From Actinokineospora sp. NBRC 105648 (lineage in GTDB: Bacteria; Actinomycetota; Actinomycetes; Mycobacteriales; Pseudonocardiaceae), in the NCBI RefSeq assembly GCF_030269645.1, contig NZ_BSTR01000012.1, positions 115,056 to 179,055 on the forward strand: a stretch of DNA of 64,000 bases. The letters are read 5' to 3'. Both the position numbers and the translations under genes were made by a program. Positions 35,601 to 44,133 of this stretch are shown piece after piece (position 1 is the stretch's first letter; every line of letters begins with the position of its first letter). Below the pieces are notes generated by a model that worked only from the letters and a program-made list of their open reading frames with translations, was not told the origin of the DNA and did not search any database.

Positions 35601-36848
35601 CTAGTGCGCGGTGAGCCGGTCTTCCAGGTTCTGCACCAGCTTGTTCCACGACGCCGCCTCGGCGTCGAACGGGGCGCTGGGGGCGAGCCGGGTCGGGTCC
35701 GGGGCCAGGATGAAGCTGACCAGCCAGCCCAGGCTCTCGGACTGGTTGAGCGCGGCGGTCACCGTCTCGTCGCCCGCCCAGTCGGCGGCGTCGTTGAGCA
35801 GCTCCACGGCCAGGTCGAGCTGCACCGGGTCGACCGCGTCGACGCCCTCGCCCAGGTCGTCGCCCAGGCCCTGCAGGACGTAGGTGTTGTCGGTGTGCAC
35901 CTCGATCTCCAGGGTGCCGTCGGTCGCCTTGGTGGCGACCTCCGACCAGGTGGAGACCTCGGTCAGGTCGTTGTCCGCCAGGTCCTCGGTGGCCAGGAAC
36001 TTCGCCAGCGCGCGCGGCGAACCGGCCACGTCGATCTTGCCCTCGGACCCGAGGAACACCGGCTCGTCGTCGAGGTAGCAGCGCAGCGTGTAGTACTCGG
36101 CGCCATCGGTGATGATCTTGATCGGGTCGATGCCGACCTCGGCCCAGAAGCCCACCGGTGCCGCGACCTCGGCCTCGGCCTCCTCGTCGTCCTCGACGAC
36201 GTCGAGCTCCTCGCCGTCCCCGGTCTTGGCCGCCTCAGCCGCCTCGGCGTGGAACGCGGCCAGCTCCTCGGCGCTCTTCTCCAGCGCCACCTCGTCCACC
36301 TCGGGCACCGCGACCACCGAGTCGAGGGCGTCGAGCACCTCGTCCCAGCGCTGGGAGATGGTCTCGGCCATGTCGGTCCACAGCCGCTCGCCGTCGCGCC
36401 CGGTGAACGGGAACGTGCCCTGCTCGAGGACCGCGAAGCCGTCCGCGGAGTTGAGCACCTCGTGCACCTCGTCGAGCTCGCACACGTCGGCCAGCGCCCG
36501 CACGATGGTGACGATGTCGGCGAGCTCGCCGACGGTCCAGGTGTCCGGCTCCTCGGCGGCCAGCTCCGGGACGCCGACCAGGTCGTACTGGTGGGCCTCG
36601 TCCGGCATCAGCTCGGCCACCGAAAGCGCGGGCACCAGGTGCCACGCGGGGTGGTCGGACAGGTCGTGCTCCTCGGCCGTCCGCACGAACGCCGCCAGGT
36701 GCGCGGCGTCCGGGAAGGCGTAGAGGTCGTCCTCGTGCCCGAGGAACGCCTCCCACTCCTCACCGTCTTCCCGCCACCGCGGTGCCCACAGCGTGACGAC
36801 GTCACCCTGCGGCAACCCCAGCTCGATCGGGACGATGTCCTGGGCCAT
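35601..36848 (-). CDS. Conserved acidic actinobacterial protein, unknown function
   Basis: The 415-residue protein starts at ATG 36848 behind AGGAGG. It is strongly acidic, with a Glu/Asp-rich linker near residue 220 (EELDVVEDDEEAEAEV) separating two globular halves, and begins MAQDIVPIELGLPQGDVVTLW. From memory, homologues in related genera carry the name primosomal protein, but no DNA-replication domain is visible and that name should not be trusted. It is probably cytoplasmic. Confidence 0.75.
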   Translation of the reverse strand: MAQDIVPIELGLPQGDVVTLWAPRWREDGEEWEAFLGHEDDLYAFPDAAHLAAFVRTAEEHDLSDHPAWHLVPALSVAELMPDEAHQYDLVGVPELAAEEPDTWTVGELADIVTIVRALADVCELDEVHEVLNSADGFAVLEQGTFPFTGRDGERLWTDMAETISQRWDEVLDALDSVVAVPEVDEVALEKSAEELAAFHAEAAEAAKTGDGEELDVVEDDEEAEAEVAAPVGFWAEVGIDPIKIITDGAEYYTLRCYLDDEPVFLGSEGKIDVAGSPRALAKFLATEDLADNDLTEVSTWSEVATKATDGTLEIEVHTDNTYVLQGLGDDLGEGVDAVDPVQLDLAVELLNDAADWAGDETVTAALNQSESLGWLVSFILAPDPTRLAPSAPFDAEAASWNKLVQNLEDRLTAH

Positions 36849-36931
36849 TGGAGGTCCTCCTGGTCGCGCAGCCATCGGCGTACGGCGCTCGCGCGAACAC
36901 ACGCGAGCGACGGCAGCCTACGGGGTGCGGA

Positions 36932-37612
36932 TCACCGGTCCGAACGTAGGGAGGACAGGTCGAACGAGAGCGGGTCGTCGGGGTCGAACCCGTCGTCGTC
37001 GACGGGAGCCCCGGGGCGCCGCCCCGCGGTGCCGCCGGGGCCGCGCTGTCCGCTTCCCATTGCCGGCTTCAGCTGCTCGCCAGGCTGGTTCTCGTTGCCG
37101 CGCAAGCGATCCCCGGACTGGCCGCCACCGGGTGCCGACCCGTGGTGATCCCCCTGTCCACTTCCAGCCCGCTCGGACCCGCCCTCCGCCGCCCGCACCC
37201 GTTCGTCGCGCCTGCGCTGGAACTCCTCGGCCGTGATGCCCGGCCCGGTGTCCCGCCGCGCGGGCGCGGCCCGACCGGAGATCAGCTCGACCGCCTGGGT
37301 CAGGTTGTCGCCGAGCAGCGGCCCCAGCTTGTTGTAGCCGGCCTGGGTGGCCTGCGCCATGGCCGCCTCGGCGACCATGACGATCAACCGCCCGAGCTGG
37401 TCGGCACCCCACCGGACGGCGTCCTCCCGCAACCACAGCTCGACCAGCTTCCCGCGCCCGTCCACGGTGACCCGGATGCTGGCGTGGTTGTCGTAAGCGG
37501 TCCCGTGCACCCCTTGCAACACCGTGTCGATACCGGCCAACGCCTCCTGCCGCGCCCGCCCGTCCTCGATGAGCTGCTGAGTACTCCGCTCCAACGGCTC
37601 CCGCTCAGTCAT
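36932..37612 (-). CDS. YbaB/EbfC-family protein with disordered tail
   Basis: The 226-residue protein has an N-terminal YbaB-like domain (IRVTVDGRGKLVELWLREDAV, then helices) and a long low-complexity Gly/Gln/Arg tail ending in an acidic segment (DDDGFDPDDPLSFDLSSL). YbaB-like proteins bind DNA or form small dimers. In actinobacteria this subgroup sits in ESX/WXG operons, as here. It is the last gene of an operon starting at 39732. Confidence 0.75.
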   Translation of the reverse strand: MTEREPLERSTQQLIEDGRARQEALAGIDTVLQGVHGTAYDNHASIRVTVDGRGKLVELWLREDAVRWGADQLGRLIVMVAEAAMAQATQAGYNKLGPLLGDNLTQAVELISGRAAPARRDTGPGITAEEFQRRRDERVRAAEGGSERAGSGQGDHHGSAPGGGQSGDRLRGNENQPGEQLKPAMGSGQRGPGGTAGRRPGAPVDDDGFDPDDPLSFDLSSLRSDR

Positions 37613-37854
37613 CGCCCCCACTCCCTGCCGCCCGACGCGCCGGTCCAGCTGCCCGCGCTCCGCGAGTTCCCGCCCTTGTTGCGCCGCGCTGATCCGGGCG
37701 GTCGAGATCGCTGCCCCGGCGCCGCGATCCCGCTGACCCGCCCACCTCGGCCCAACAGCCGCCGCTCAGTCATGCCCGCTGCCCTGACCACGGGTCGTAC
37801 TCGGTGCCCGCCTGCTCCGTCGCCACCTAAGACCAGCGCCGGTCCCACCCTCAT
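37609..37854 (-). CDS. Possible Arg/Gly-rich 81-residue protein
   Basis: The frame is joined to both neighbours by ATGA overlaps (start 37854 with the upstream stop, stop 37609 with the downstream start), which argues for translation. The sequence, however, is Arg/Gly/Ser-rich with mixed third-position bases and no domain. It may be a real disordered protein or a chance coupling frame. Confidence 0.35.
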   Translation of the reverse strand: MRVGPALVLGGDGAGGHRVRPVVRAAGMTERRLLGRGGRVSGIAAPGQRSRPPGSARRNKGGNSRSAGSWTGASGGREWGR

Positions 37855-38261
37855 CGCCGCCGCCTCGGTTGGGCGCCCAGCGGACTGTCGAAGGACTCGT
37901 CCTCGTCGTCGTCGAGCGGTTCGTAACCCAGTGACGCCAGGTGTTTCTCGCCGCCGGGGCCCAGCACCGGCGCCAGCGCCTGGTGCATGTTCGCCCCCGC
38001 GCGCCGGGTCGCGCGCTCGGCCAAGGCCATGATCTGGGCCGCCAGGGCCTGCGACCCGCTGGCCAGCGCCGCCGGGGTGAGCGTGACCTCGGACAGCAGA
38101 CCGCCCGGCCGCACCTGCACCGTGACCGCCCCGTCGCCGCTGGCGGCGGTGCCGGTGATCGGGCCGGTCTGGCGCACCCGCTCGGCGGCGTCGGCGTCGG
38201 CGCGGTCGACCCGGTGGGCCACGGTGTCGAGCTCGTGCTCGATGTCGATCTCCACGGCCAT
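37851..38261 (-). CDS. YbaB/EbfC-family protein
   Basis: The 136-residue protein has the YbaB pattern (VTVQVRPGGLLSEVTLTPAALASG, then two helices) and a C-terminal acidic stretch before QPRRRR. It starts within the stop codon of the NlpC gene (TGATG). In such operons it is assumed to be an accessory of the WXG-type secretion system; the exact role is unknown. Confidence 0.78.
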   Translation of the reverse strand: MAVEIDIEHELDTVAHRVDRADADAAERVRQTGPITGTAASGDGAVTVQVRPGGLLSEVTLTPAALASGSQALAAQIMALAERATRRAGANMHQALAPVLGPGGEKHLASLGYEPLDDDEDESFDSPLGAQPRRRR

Positions 38262-39397
38262 CAGCCCGTCGGCCGGTAGAAGCCGACGAACGGCATCCCC
38301 GAGTTCGTGGTGCGCAGCGGACCCACCTGCACCGGGTCGCCCGCCTCGACGATCTGGCCGTTGCCGATGTACATCGCCACGTGGCCCTCCCAGCACACCA
38401 GGTCGCCCGGCTGCAACTGGTCGGCCGAGGGCACCTCGGCGCCGATGTCCTGCTCCCGCGACGTGCGCGGCAGCTCCAGCCCGCCCTCGCCGTAGGCGTA
38501 CTGGGTCAGCCCGCTGCAGTCGAGCCCCACGCCCGGGGTGGTCCCGCCCCACACATACGGCACGCCCAACTGGCCGAGAGCCGCTCGGACCGCGCGGGCC
38601 GCGGTCTCGTTCGGGGCCATCACCGTGCTGCCGTCGGGCAGGTTGACCGCGACCCCGGTGCCCGGCTGCGGCGGGATGGCCATCGGCAGCCTGCGCTTGG
38701 TCGCCCGACCGCCCCCGCCGCCACCACCCCCGCTGTAGCCGCCGCCCCCACCGCCGCCGCCCCCGCCACCACCGCTGTGCCGCTGGTTGTACGCGGCGGG
38801 CGGCGGTGCCGCCGCGACCGGCGCGCTCGCCGCGGACGTGGCGCCCGCGTCGCCCCCGGTCAGCCTGGTGACGACCCCGTTGAGCTGGGTCATCACCGAG
38901 TCGAGGTTGGTCGAGGTGTCCCCGGTCAGCTGCGCGGCGTAGCGGGCCAGCTCGGTGAGCTTCTGCTGCGCGCCCGCCGGGTCGCCCGCCCGGCGCAGCG
39001 CGGCGGCGGCCTGCAACAGCTCGGCGGCCCGCCGGTTGAACTCGTCGATCTGGTCCTGGTTGACCTTCTGGCCCACCTTGAGGACCTCGCCCGCCTCGCG
39101 TACCGCCTGCCGCACCTCGGCGCTGTACTGGCTCAGGTCGGCCCCCGCCGCCCGCTGGGCCACCACGTCCTGCTGGTGGCGCCCCGAACCCTGACCGGTC
39201 CAGCCCTCGCGCAGGCCCACCGCGTACCGGTCGGCGTCGTACCCCGCGGTGGTGAGCGTGTTGGTGACCGAGGCGTGCGCTCGGCCGAGCCGGTCGATGG
39301 CGTCGTCGTCGGTGGCGAGGTGCTGCTGGGCGGTGGCGGCGGGCTGGATCATCGGGTCCAGCAGGTCGCGCACGGAGGCAGCGGAAGCCGTGGTCAT
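38261..39397 (-). CDS. NlpC/P60 peptidoglycan hydrolase with WXG-like N-terminus
   Basis: The 378-residue protein has a helical N-terminal region (about residues 1-190) like ESX substrate domains, a long Gly-rich linker (about 210-235), and a C-terminal NlpC/P60 domain. The catalytic Cys lies in LDCSGLTQYAYGEGG, the His in WEGHVAMYIGNG, and a polar third residue follows. It should cut peptide bonds in cell-wall peptidoglycan. No Sec signal is visible, so export through a type VII (ESX) route is inferred. Its start overlaps the upstream WXG-like gene by 4 bp. Confidence 0.85.
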   Translation of the reverse strand: MTTASAASVRDLLDPMIQPAATAQQHLATDDDAIDRLGRAHASVTNTLTTAGYDADRYAVGLREGWTGQGSGRHQQDVVAQRAAGADLSQYSAEVRQAVREAGEVLKVGQKVNQDQIDEFNRRAAELLQAAAALRRAGDPAGAQQKLTELARYAAQLTGDTSTNLDSVMTQLNGVVTRLTGGDAGATSAASAPVAAAPPPAAYNQRHSGGGGGGGGGGGGYSGGGGGGGGRATKRRLPMAIPPQPGTGVAVNLPDGSTVMAPNETAARAVRAALGQLGVPYVWGGTTPGVGLDCSGLTQYAYGEGGLELPRTSREQDIGAEVPSADQLQPGDLVCWEGHVAMYIGNGQIVEAGDPVQVGPLRTTNSGMPFVGFYRPTG

Positions 39398-39732
39398 GAC
39401 CCACCTGCCGCGCGGCGCAGCGCCGCCTCGGCGTCGTGCTCGGTGCTCTCCAGGTTGGTCCAGGTGTTGCGGACCGCCTGCGCGGTGCCGCCGAGGCTGT
39501 CCGCCAGCCCGCGCACACCTTCAACCTGCCGCCGCGTGGCCGTGCGCAGCGCTTCGGCCAGCCCGACCTCGCTGCCGATCTTGGAGAAGGCGTGTTCGCC
39601 GAACTCGGCTGGCCCCCGCAGGTCCTTGTCCGCCACACCGCGCAGTTGCTCGGCCAGGGGATCGACCCCGGCCGTGTACGCGCGGAACGCGTCTTCCTCG
39701 CCGTGGTAGCCACCGACGTCCGACTCGCCCAT
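39394..39732 (-). CDS. WXG/ESX-type secretion target, 112 residues
   Basis: The small helical protein has the layout of ESX-associated substrates (helix, turn, helix: DPLAEQLRGVADKDLRG, then GLAEALRTATRRQVEGVRGLADSLG, and NTWTNLESTEHD). It is the first gene of the operon that also encodes the NlpC hydrolase and two YbaB proteins. No secretion ATPase is in the window. Confidence 0.7.
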   Translation of the reverse strand: MGESDVGGYHGEEDAFRAYTAGVDPLAEQLRGVADKDLRGPAEFGEHAFSKIGSEVGLAEALRTATRRQVEGVRGLADSLGGTAQAVRNTWTNLESTEHDAEAALRRAAGGS

Positions 39733-39955
39733 GTTCTCCCCTCTCGTTCGGCACTCGGACGCTGTACCGGTGCCGATCGCTCCCTCAAGTCCGAATCAGG
39801 CTAGAACAGATGAGCGGGCTGGGCGGGCAGTTGTCCACAGGTGCTGTCCGTACCCTTGCCCGCCGGGAACCGGTATGCTGTACCTGAGCCGAGAACAGGG
39901 CGCTGACCTGTGGTTCGATGGTGTTGACCGGCAGTTTCGACCGACGGGAGCAGGT

Positions 39956-40546
39956 GTGGCCTCCGTACACGACGTCGCTGCCGCGATCCTCGAGCGCACC
40001 GGTCCCGAGTCGCCGATGAAGCTGCAGAAACTCCTGTACTACGCGCAGGGCTGGCACCTGGGGCTCTTCGGCGAGCCGCTCTTCCCAGACCGGATCGAGG
40101 CCTGGACGGCCGGCCCCGTCGTCCCGGAGGTCTACCGGCGGCACGAGGGCAGCCGCGAGGTCGCGGAGTGGCCGGAGGGTGACCCCGGCAGGCTCAGCGG
40201 GGCGGACAGCGACCTGGTCGGCACCGTGGTGGCCCGCTACGGCGGGTTCGACCGGCACGAGTTGAGCGCGATGAGCCACGAGGAAGAGCCCTGGCGCACC
40301 GCCCGCGGCACCCTGCCCGACACCGCGCGCAGCAGCGCCAGGCTGTCGGAGACGGTGATGGCCCGCTTCTTCGGCAGGATGATGACCGACCCGGGCACGG
40401 CCACCGCCGAAGCCTGTGCGAACGCGAGGTTGGAGGGCTTGGCGGTCTCCGCCGACGCCCTGGCCGCCTCAGCAGAGGTCGCCGACGGCCGGATCAGCAC
40501 CGACGAGGCCGTCCAACGGCGCCTGCGGGAACTGCTCGGAGCCTGA
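39956..40546 (+). CDS. Panacea-domain (DUF4065, SocA-like) antitoxin
   Basis: The 196-residue protein begins VASVHDVAAAILERTG and has the Panacea signature MKLQKLLYYAQGWHLGLFGEPLFPDRIEAWTAGPVVPEVY. Panacea domains neutralise many unrelated toxins, including Fic-type ones. The next gene, 27 bp on, encodes a Fic protein, so they form a toxin-antitoxin pair. GTG 39956 has GGGAG five bases upstream; a longer form from ATG 39875 is possible but unlikely. Confidence 0.85.
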   Translation: MASVHDVAAAILERTGPESPMKLQKLLYYAQGWHLGLFGEPLFPDRIEAWTAGPVVPEVYRRHEGSREVAEWPEGDPGRLSGADSDLVGTVVARYGGFDRHELSAMSHEEEPWRTARGTLPDTARSSARLSETVMARFFGRMMTDPGTATAEACANARLEGLAVSADALAASAEVADGRISTDEAVQRRLRELLGA

Positions 40547-40573
40547 CCGTCGTTCCCACTACTAGGCAGCCTG

Positions 40574-41152
40574 GTGACTGACCCGTACCTGGACCCCGAC
40601 ACCGGCGTGCTCCGAAACCTGCACGGCTTCACCGACCCGGACATCTTGGCGGCAGCCGAACGAGACCTCGCCTTCCTCCGCGACGACGAACTGAAGCGAT
40701 TACCCCTACCGGGTATCTACGACACCGCGCACCTAAGAGCCTTCCACCGCCACCTCTTCGGCGACATCTACCCGTGGGCAGGCGAACACCGCCGCGTCGA
40801 CCTGTCACGCGGCCACTCCCCGTTCGCCCACTGGCGCCACGTGGAGCCTGCTCTCGCGGACCTCTTAGGCAAACTCCGTGCGGAACGTCTACTGACGGGC
40901 CTTGACCGCACGGAGTTCCTCACGCGGTTCACGTACTTCTTCGCCGAGGTCAACGTGGTCCACCCATTCCGAGAGGGCAACGGACGCGCACAGCGGGCCT
41001 TCTTCAGGCAGTTGGCCCTCTACGCAGGCTGGCGCCTCGACTTCACCAGACTCGACCGAGACGACTACGTCGCAGGCTGCGTAGACGCGATGGTCGGCCA
41101 CCTGGACACCCTCGCCACCCAATTCGCCCACGCCATGGTCGGCCCCGCATAG
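40574..41152 (+). CDS. Fic-domain toxin (AMP-transferase)
   Basis: The 192-residue protein has the beta-flap region GDIYPWAGEHRRVD and the complete catalytic Fic motif HPFREGNGRAQR (about residues 135-146), including catalytic His and anion-binding Asn-Gly-Arg. Fic enzymes transfer AMP or another nucleotide part to target proteins, in toxins often topoisomerases or EF-Tu. The intact motif suggests an active toxin held in check by the Panacea protein encoded upstream. Confidence 0.88.
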   Translation: MTDPYLDPDTGVLRNLHGFTDPDILAAAERDLAFLRDDELKRLPLPGIYDTAHLRAFHRHLFGDIYPWAGEHRRVDLSRGHSPFAHWRHVEPALADLLGKLRAERLLTGLDRTEFLTRFTYFFAEVNVVHPFREGNGRAQRAFFRQLALYAGWRLDFTRLDRDDYVAGCVDAMVGHLDTLATQFAHAMVGPA

Positions 41153-41231
41153 ACCAGGTTAGGTCACTTGGCTCTAAATCTTTAAGTCTTTAGAAGCCGA
41201 GCCCACTGGTACGCAACACCCGTTACGTTTG

Positions 41232-41373
41232 TGCTCGATTGGGTGGAATGCCTTCGTGTGGGGGGAGAGCACCGCTAAACTTGCCGTGTGGTGGGGATGC
41301 CCTTCACCCGCCCTTTTTTCACCACCGCGGTGCTCTAGGGGCCCCGCGCGAAGGCATTCCACCCGATCGAGCC
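41232..41373 (+). repeat. Palindromic repeat element, copy B
   Basis: The outer arms TGCTCGATTGGGTGGAATGC and their complement enclose the core GAGAGCACCGCTAAACTTGCC and CGGTGCTCTAGGGGCCCC. It has the same orientation as copy A and is inverted relative to copies C and D. Confidence 0.85.
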
Positions 41374-41473
41374 TCCGCTTTACTCGGGCAGCTCGGAGGG
41401 TGTGCCGCACACCGACCTACGGTCGACCGTCTTCGGCGGCTCATCGTGTGGGCTGCCCGAGGAAAAGATAGGG

Positions 41474-41614
41474 GGCTCGATCTAGTGAACTCGCTTCGTG
41501 CGGGGCCCCTAGAGCACCGCGGTGGAGAGAAAAGGGCAGGGTAAGGGCATCCCCACCCACGGCAAGTTTAGCGGTACTCTCCCCCCACACGAAGCGAGTC
41601 CACTAGATCGAGCA
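41474..41614 (-). repeat. Palindromic repeat element, copy C
   Basis: On the minus strand it matches copy B in the core. The outer arms differ: GCTCGATCTAGTGGACTCGC with its complement at the other end, so the stem pairing is kept. It ends 20 bp before a 29-bp tandem array. Confidence 0.85.
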
Positions 41615-41634
41615 TTCGTAGCGGGCGTTGCGTT

Positions 41635-41805
41635 CCAGCGGGGTCGGCCTGTCCGTTGCGGTACCAGCGTGCTTGGTCTGTCCGTTGCGGTACCAGCGGG
41701 GTCGGTCTATCCGCTGCTGTACCAGCCGGGTCGGCCTATCCGCTGCGGTACCGGCGGGGTCGGGATTCCCTTGCGTTCCAGCGGGGCCGGGATTCCGTTG
41801 CAATT
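41635..41805. repeat. Imperfect 29-bp tandem array next to copy C
   Basis: Six units begin CCAGC(G)GGGTCGG and end near TCCGCTGCGGTA; the first four are 29 bp each, the last two slightly shorter. The region 41153-41843 otherwise holds no supported gene. Confidence 0.75.
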
Positions 41806-41843
41806 CTTGGGTAGGTTCATATTCATCCGGCTTGAGAACCGAC

Positions 41844-42710
41844 CTAGACCCCCATCGGGTGCCAGACCGTCTTCGTCTCCACATACGCGCGCAGGCGGGA
41901 GATGTCCGGACGGTTCGTCCAGTCCGGTTCTGCTGCCGGATTGCGCAGAACCCTCTTAACCGTTCCCGCCGCCGAGCGCTCCAGGTCCGTGCGCAACTCC
42001 GCCGGTGCACCGCCCAAATCAAGCGCGTTCACATCAGCGTGTGAAGCCAGCCACGGAGCCAATTCCGCTGTGTGACCAGTGAGCAGGTTCACCACCCCGC
42101 CGGGGACATCGGAAGTGGCCAGGACCTCGGACAGCGTGATCGCCGGTAGTGGCCGCTCCTGGCTGGTGACCACCACGGCCGTGGAGCCGACTGCCAGGAC
42201 CGGGGCCAGGACGCTCACCAAGCCGAGCAGGGACGACTGCTGTGGTGCAAGCACCGCGACCACCCCGGTCGGTTCCGGGACCGAGAATGAGAAGTACGGC
42301 CCGGCCACCGGGTTTGCCGCGCCCAGCACCGTGGCGATCTTGTCGGTCCAACCCGCGTACCAGACCCATCGGTCGATCGCGGCGTCCACAAGGGACTGCG
42401 CGCGCTTGGTCGGGACGCCCTCGCCCGCGGCCACCTCGGCGGTGAACTGGTCGCGTCGGCCCTCCAGGACCTCCGCCACCCGGTAGAGGACTTGGCCGCG
42501 GTTGTAGGCCGTCGCGCCAGACCACTTGCCGAAGGCCGAGCGGGCCGCGACAACGGCGTCGCGGGCGTCCTTGCGGGACGCCTGGGCGGCGTTGGCCAAG
42601 AACTTCCCGCGGGAGTCCGTCACCGGGTAGGTCCGCCCGGACTCCGAGCGCGGGAAGGCACCCCCGAGGTAGAGCTTGTAGGTCTTGGACACCGTCACGC
42701 GATCAGACAT
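41844..42710 (-). CDS. Truncated-type aldehyde dehydrogenase homologue without catalytic Cys
   Basis: The 288-residue protein matches the NAD-binding part of aldehyde dehydrogenases (YPVTDSRGKFLANAAQASRKDARDAV, VPEPTGVVAVLAPQ, DVPGGVVNLLTGHTAEL). It stops before the region holding the active-site Cys; normal family length is about 480. Short ALDH homologues following a full one are seen in actinobacterial deoC operons, so this is probably a non-catalytic partner or scaffold, not a fresh truncation. ATG 42710 overlaps the full-length ALDH by 8 bp. Confidence 0.75.
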   Translation of the reverse strand: MSDRVTVSKTYKLYLGGAFPRSESGRTYPVTDSRGKFLANAAQASRKDARDAVVAARSAFGKWSGATAYNRGQVLYRVAEVLEGRRDQFTAEVAAGEGVPTKRAQSLVDAAIDRWVWYAGWTDKIATVLGAANPVAGPYFSFSVPEPTGVVAVLAPQQSSLLGLVSVLAPVLAVGSTAVVVTSQERPLPAITLSEVLATSDVPGGVVNLLTGHTAELAPWLASHADVNALDLGGAPAELRTDLERSAAGTVKRVLRNPAAEPDWTNRPDISRLRAYVETKTVWHPMGV

Positions 42711-44133
42711 CGAGGTACGCCTCCAGCCCGGTGCGGCCGCCTTCGCGGCCGAAGCCCGACTCCTGGTAGCCGCCGAACGGCGCCGCGGGGTCGAAGCGGT
42801 TGAACGTGTTGGCCCACACCACACCCGAGCGCAGCCGGTTGGCCATCCACAGGATGCGCGAGCCCTTCTCGGTCCACACCCCGGCCGACAGGCCGTACGG
42901 GGTGTTGTTCGCCTTGGCCACGGCCTCGTCGGGCGTGCGGAACGTCAGGACCGACAGGACCGGCCCGAAGATCTCCTCACGCGCGATGCGCATCGCCTGG
43001 CTGACGTTGGCGAACACGGTGGGTGCGAAGAAGAACCCCTTATCCGGCAACGGACAAGAGCTCGTCCACCGTTCCGCGCCTTCCTCTTCGCCCGAAGCGA
43101 CCAGTTCCTGGATCTTGGTCAACTGCTCCCGGGAGTTGATCGCGCCCACATCGGTGTTCTTGTCCAAGGGGTCGCCGACGCGCAACGTCGCTACCCGCTT
43201 GTGCAGCTTCGCGAGCAGCTCTTCGGCTACCGACTCCTGCACGAGCAACCGCGACCCCGCGCAGCAAACGTGCCCTTGGTTGAAGAAGATCCCGTTGACG
43301 ATCCCCTCGACCGCCTGGTCGAGCGGCGCGTCGTCGAACACGATGTTCGCGGCCTTGCCCCCCAGCTCCAGCGTCAGCTTCTTGCCGGTGCCCGCCAGTG
43401 ACGCCTGGATGAGCTTGCCGACCTCGGTGGACCCGGTGAACGCCACTTTCTGCACGCCGGGGTGGTTCACCAGCCCCGCACCCACCTCGCCCGCGCCAGG
43501 CAGGATGTTGACCACGCCGGGCGGGAGCTCGGCCTGCTGGATGATCTCCGCCAGCACCAGCGCGGTGAGCGGCGTGGTCTCGGCGGGCTTGAGCACGACG
43601 GTGTTCCCGCAGGCCAGCGCCGGTGCGATCTTCCACGCCGCCATCAGCAGCGGGAAGTTCCACGGGATCACCTGCCCGGCCACGCCCAGCGGGCGCGGGT
43701 CGGGGCCGAAGCCCGCGTGGTCCAGCTTGTCGGCCCATCCCGCGTGGTAGAAGAAGTGCGCGGACGCCGTGGGGATGTCCGTGTCGCGCGACTCGCGGAT
43801 CGGCTTGCCGTTGTCCAGGCTCTCCAGGACCGCCAGCTCACGACCGCGCTCGGCGATCATCCGCGCGATCCGGAAGATGTACTTCGCCCGCTCCGCGCCG
43901 GGCATCTTGCCCCACAACTTGTCTTGCGCGCGCCGCGCGGCTTTGACCGCGGTGTCGACGTCGGCCGCGCTCGCGGTGCTTACCTCGGCCAAGACCTCTT
44001 CGGTGGCGGGGTTGATGCTCTTAAGCGGTTCTCCACCCCCCTCGACGAACTGACCGTCTACGAACATCCGGTAGCTCGGCTTGAGGTTGGCGATCGCGCG
44101 CGATTCCGGCGCGGGGGCATATTCCCAGGTCAT
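42703..44133 (-). CDS. Aldehyde dehydrogenase
   Basis: The 476-residue enzyme has the catalytic Cys in FNQGHVCCAGSRLL, the general base Glu in LTLELGGKAANIV, cofactor motif FTGSTEVGKLI and the PWNFPLLMAAWKIAPAL segment. It oxidises an aldehyde to the acid with NAD(P). Its ATG follows the deoC stop directly, so acetaldehyde released by DeoC is the likely substrate. Confidence 0.93.
   Translation of the reverse strand: MTWEYAPAPESRAIANLKPSYRMFVDGQFVEGGGEPLKSINPATEEVLAEVSTASAADVDTAVKAARRAQDKLWGKMPGAERAKYIFRIARMIAERGRELAVLESLDNGKPIRESRDTDIPTASAHFFYHAGWADKLDHAGFGPDPRPLGVAGQVIPWNFPLLMAAWKIAPALACGNTVVLKPAETTPLTALVLAEIIQQAELPPGVVNILPGAGEVGAGLVNHPGVQKVAFTGSTEVGKLIQASLAGTGKKLTLELGGKAANIVFDDAPLDQAVEGIVNGIFFNQGHVCCAGSRLLVQESVAEELLAKLHKRVATLRVGDPLDKNTDVGAINSREQLTKIQELVASGEEEGAERWTSSCPLPDKGFFFAPTVFANVSQAMRIAREEIFGPVLSVLTFRTPDEAVAKANNTPYGLSAGVWTEKGSRILWMANRLRSGVVWANTFNRFDPAAPFGGYQESGFGREGGRTGLEAYLDV

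Noticed and set aside
37142..38032. Plus-strand Pro/Arg-rich frame across the YbaB genes
   Set aside because: Composition of an antisense shadow, crossing two coupled genes.
41635..41805. Regular repeats that might be a CRISPR array
   Set aside because: Units are contiguous and imperfect with no unique spacers, and no cas genes are near.
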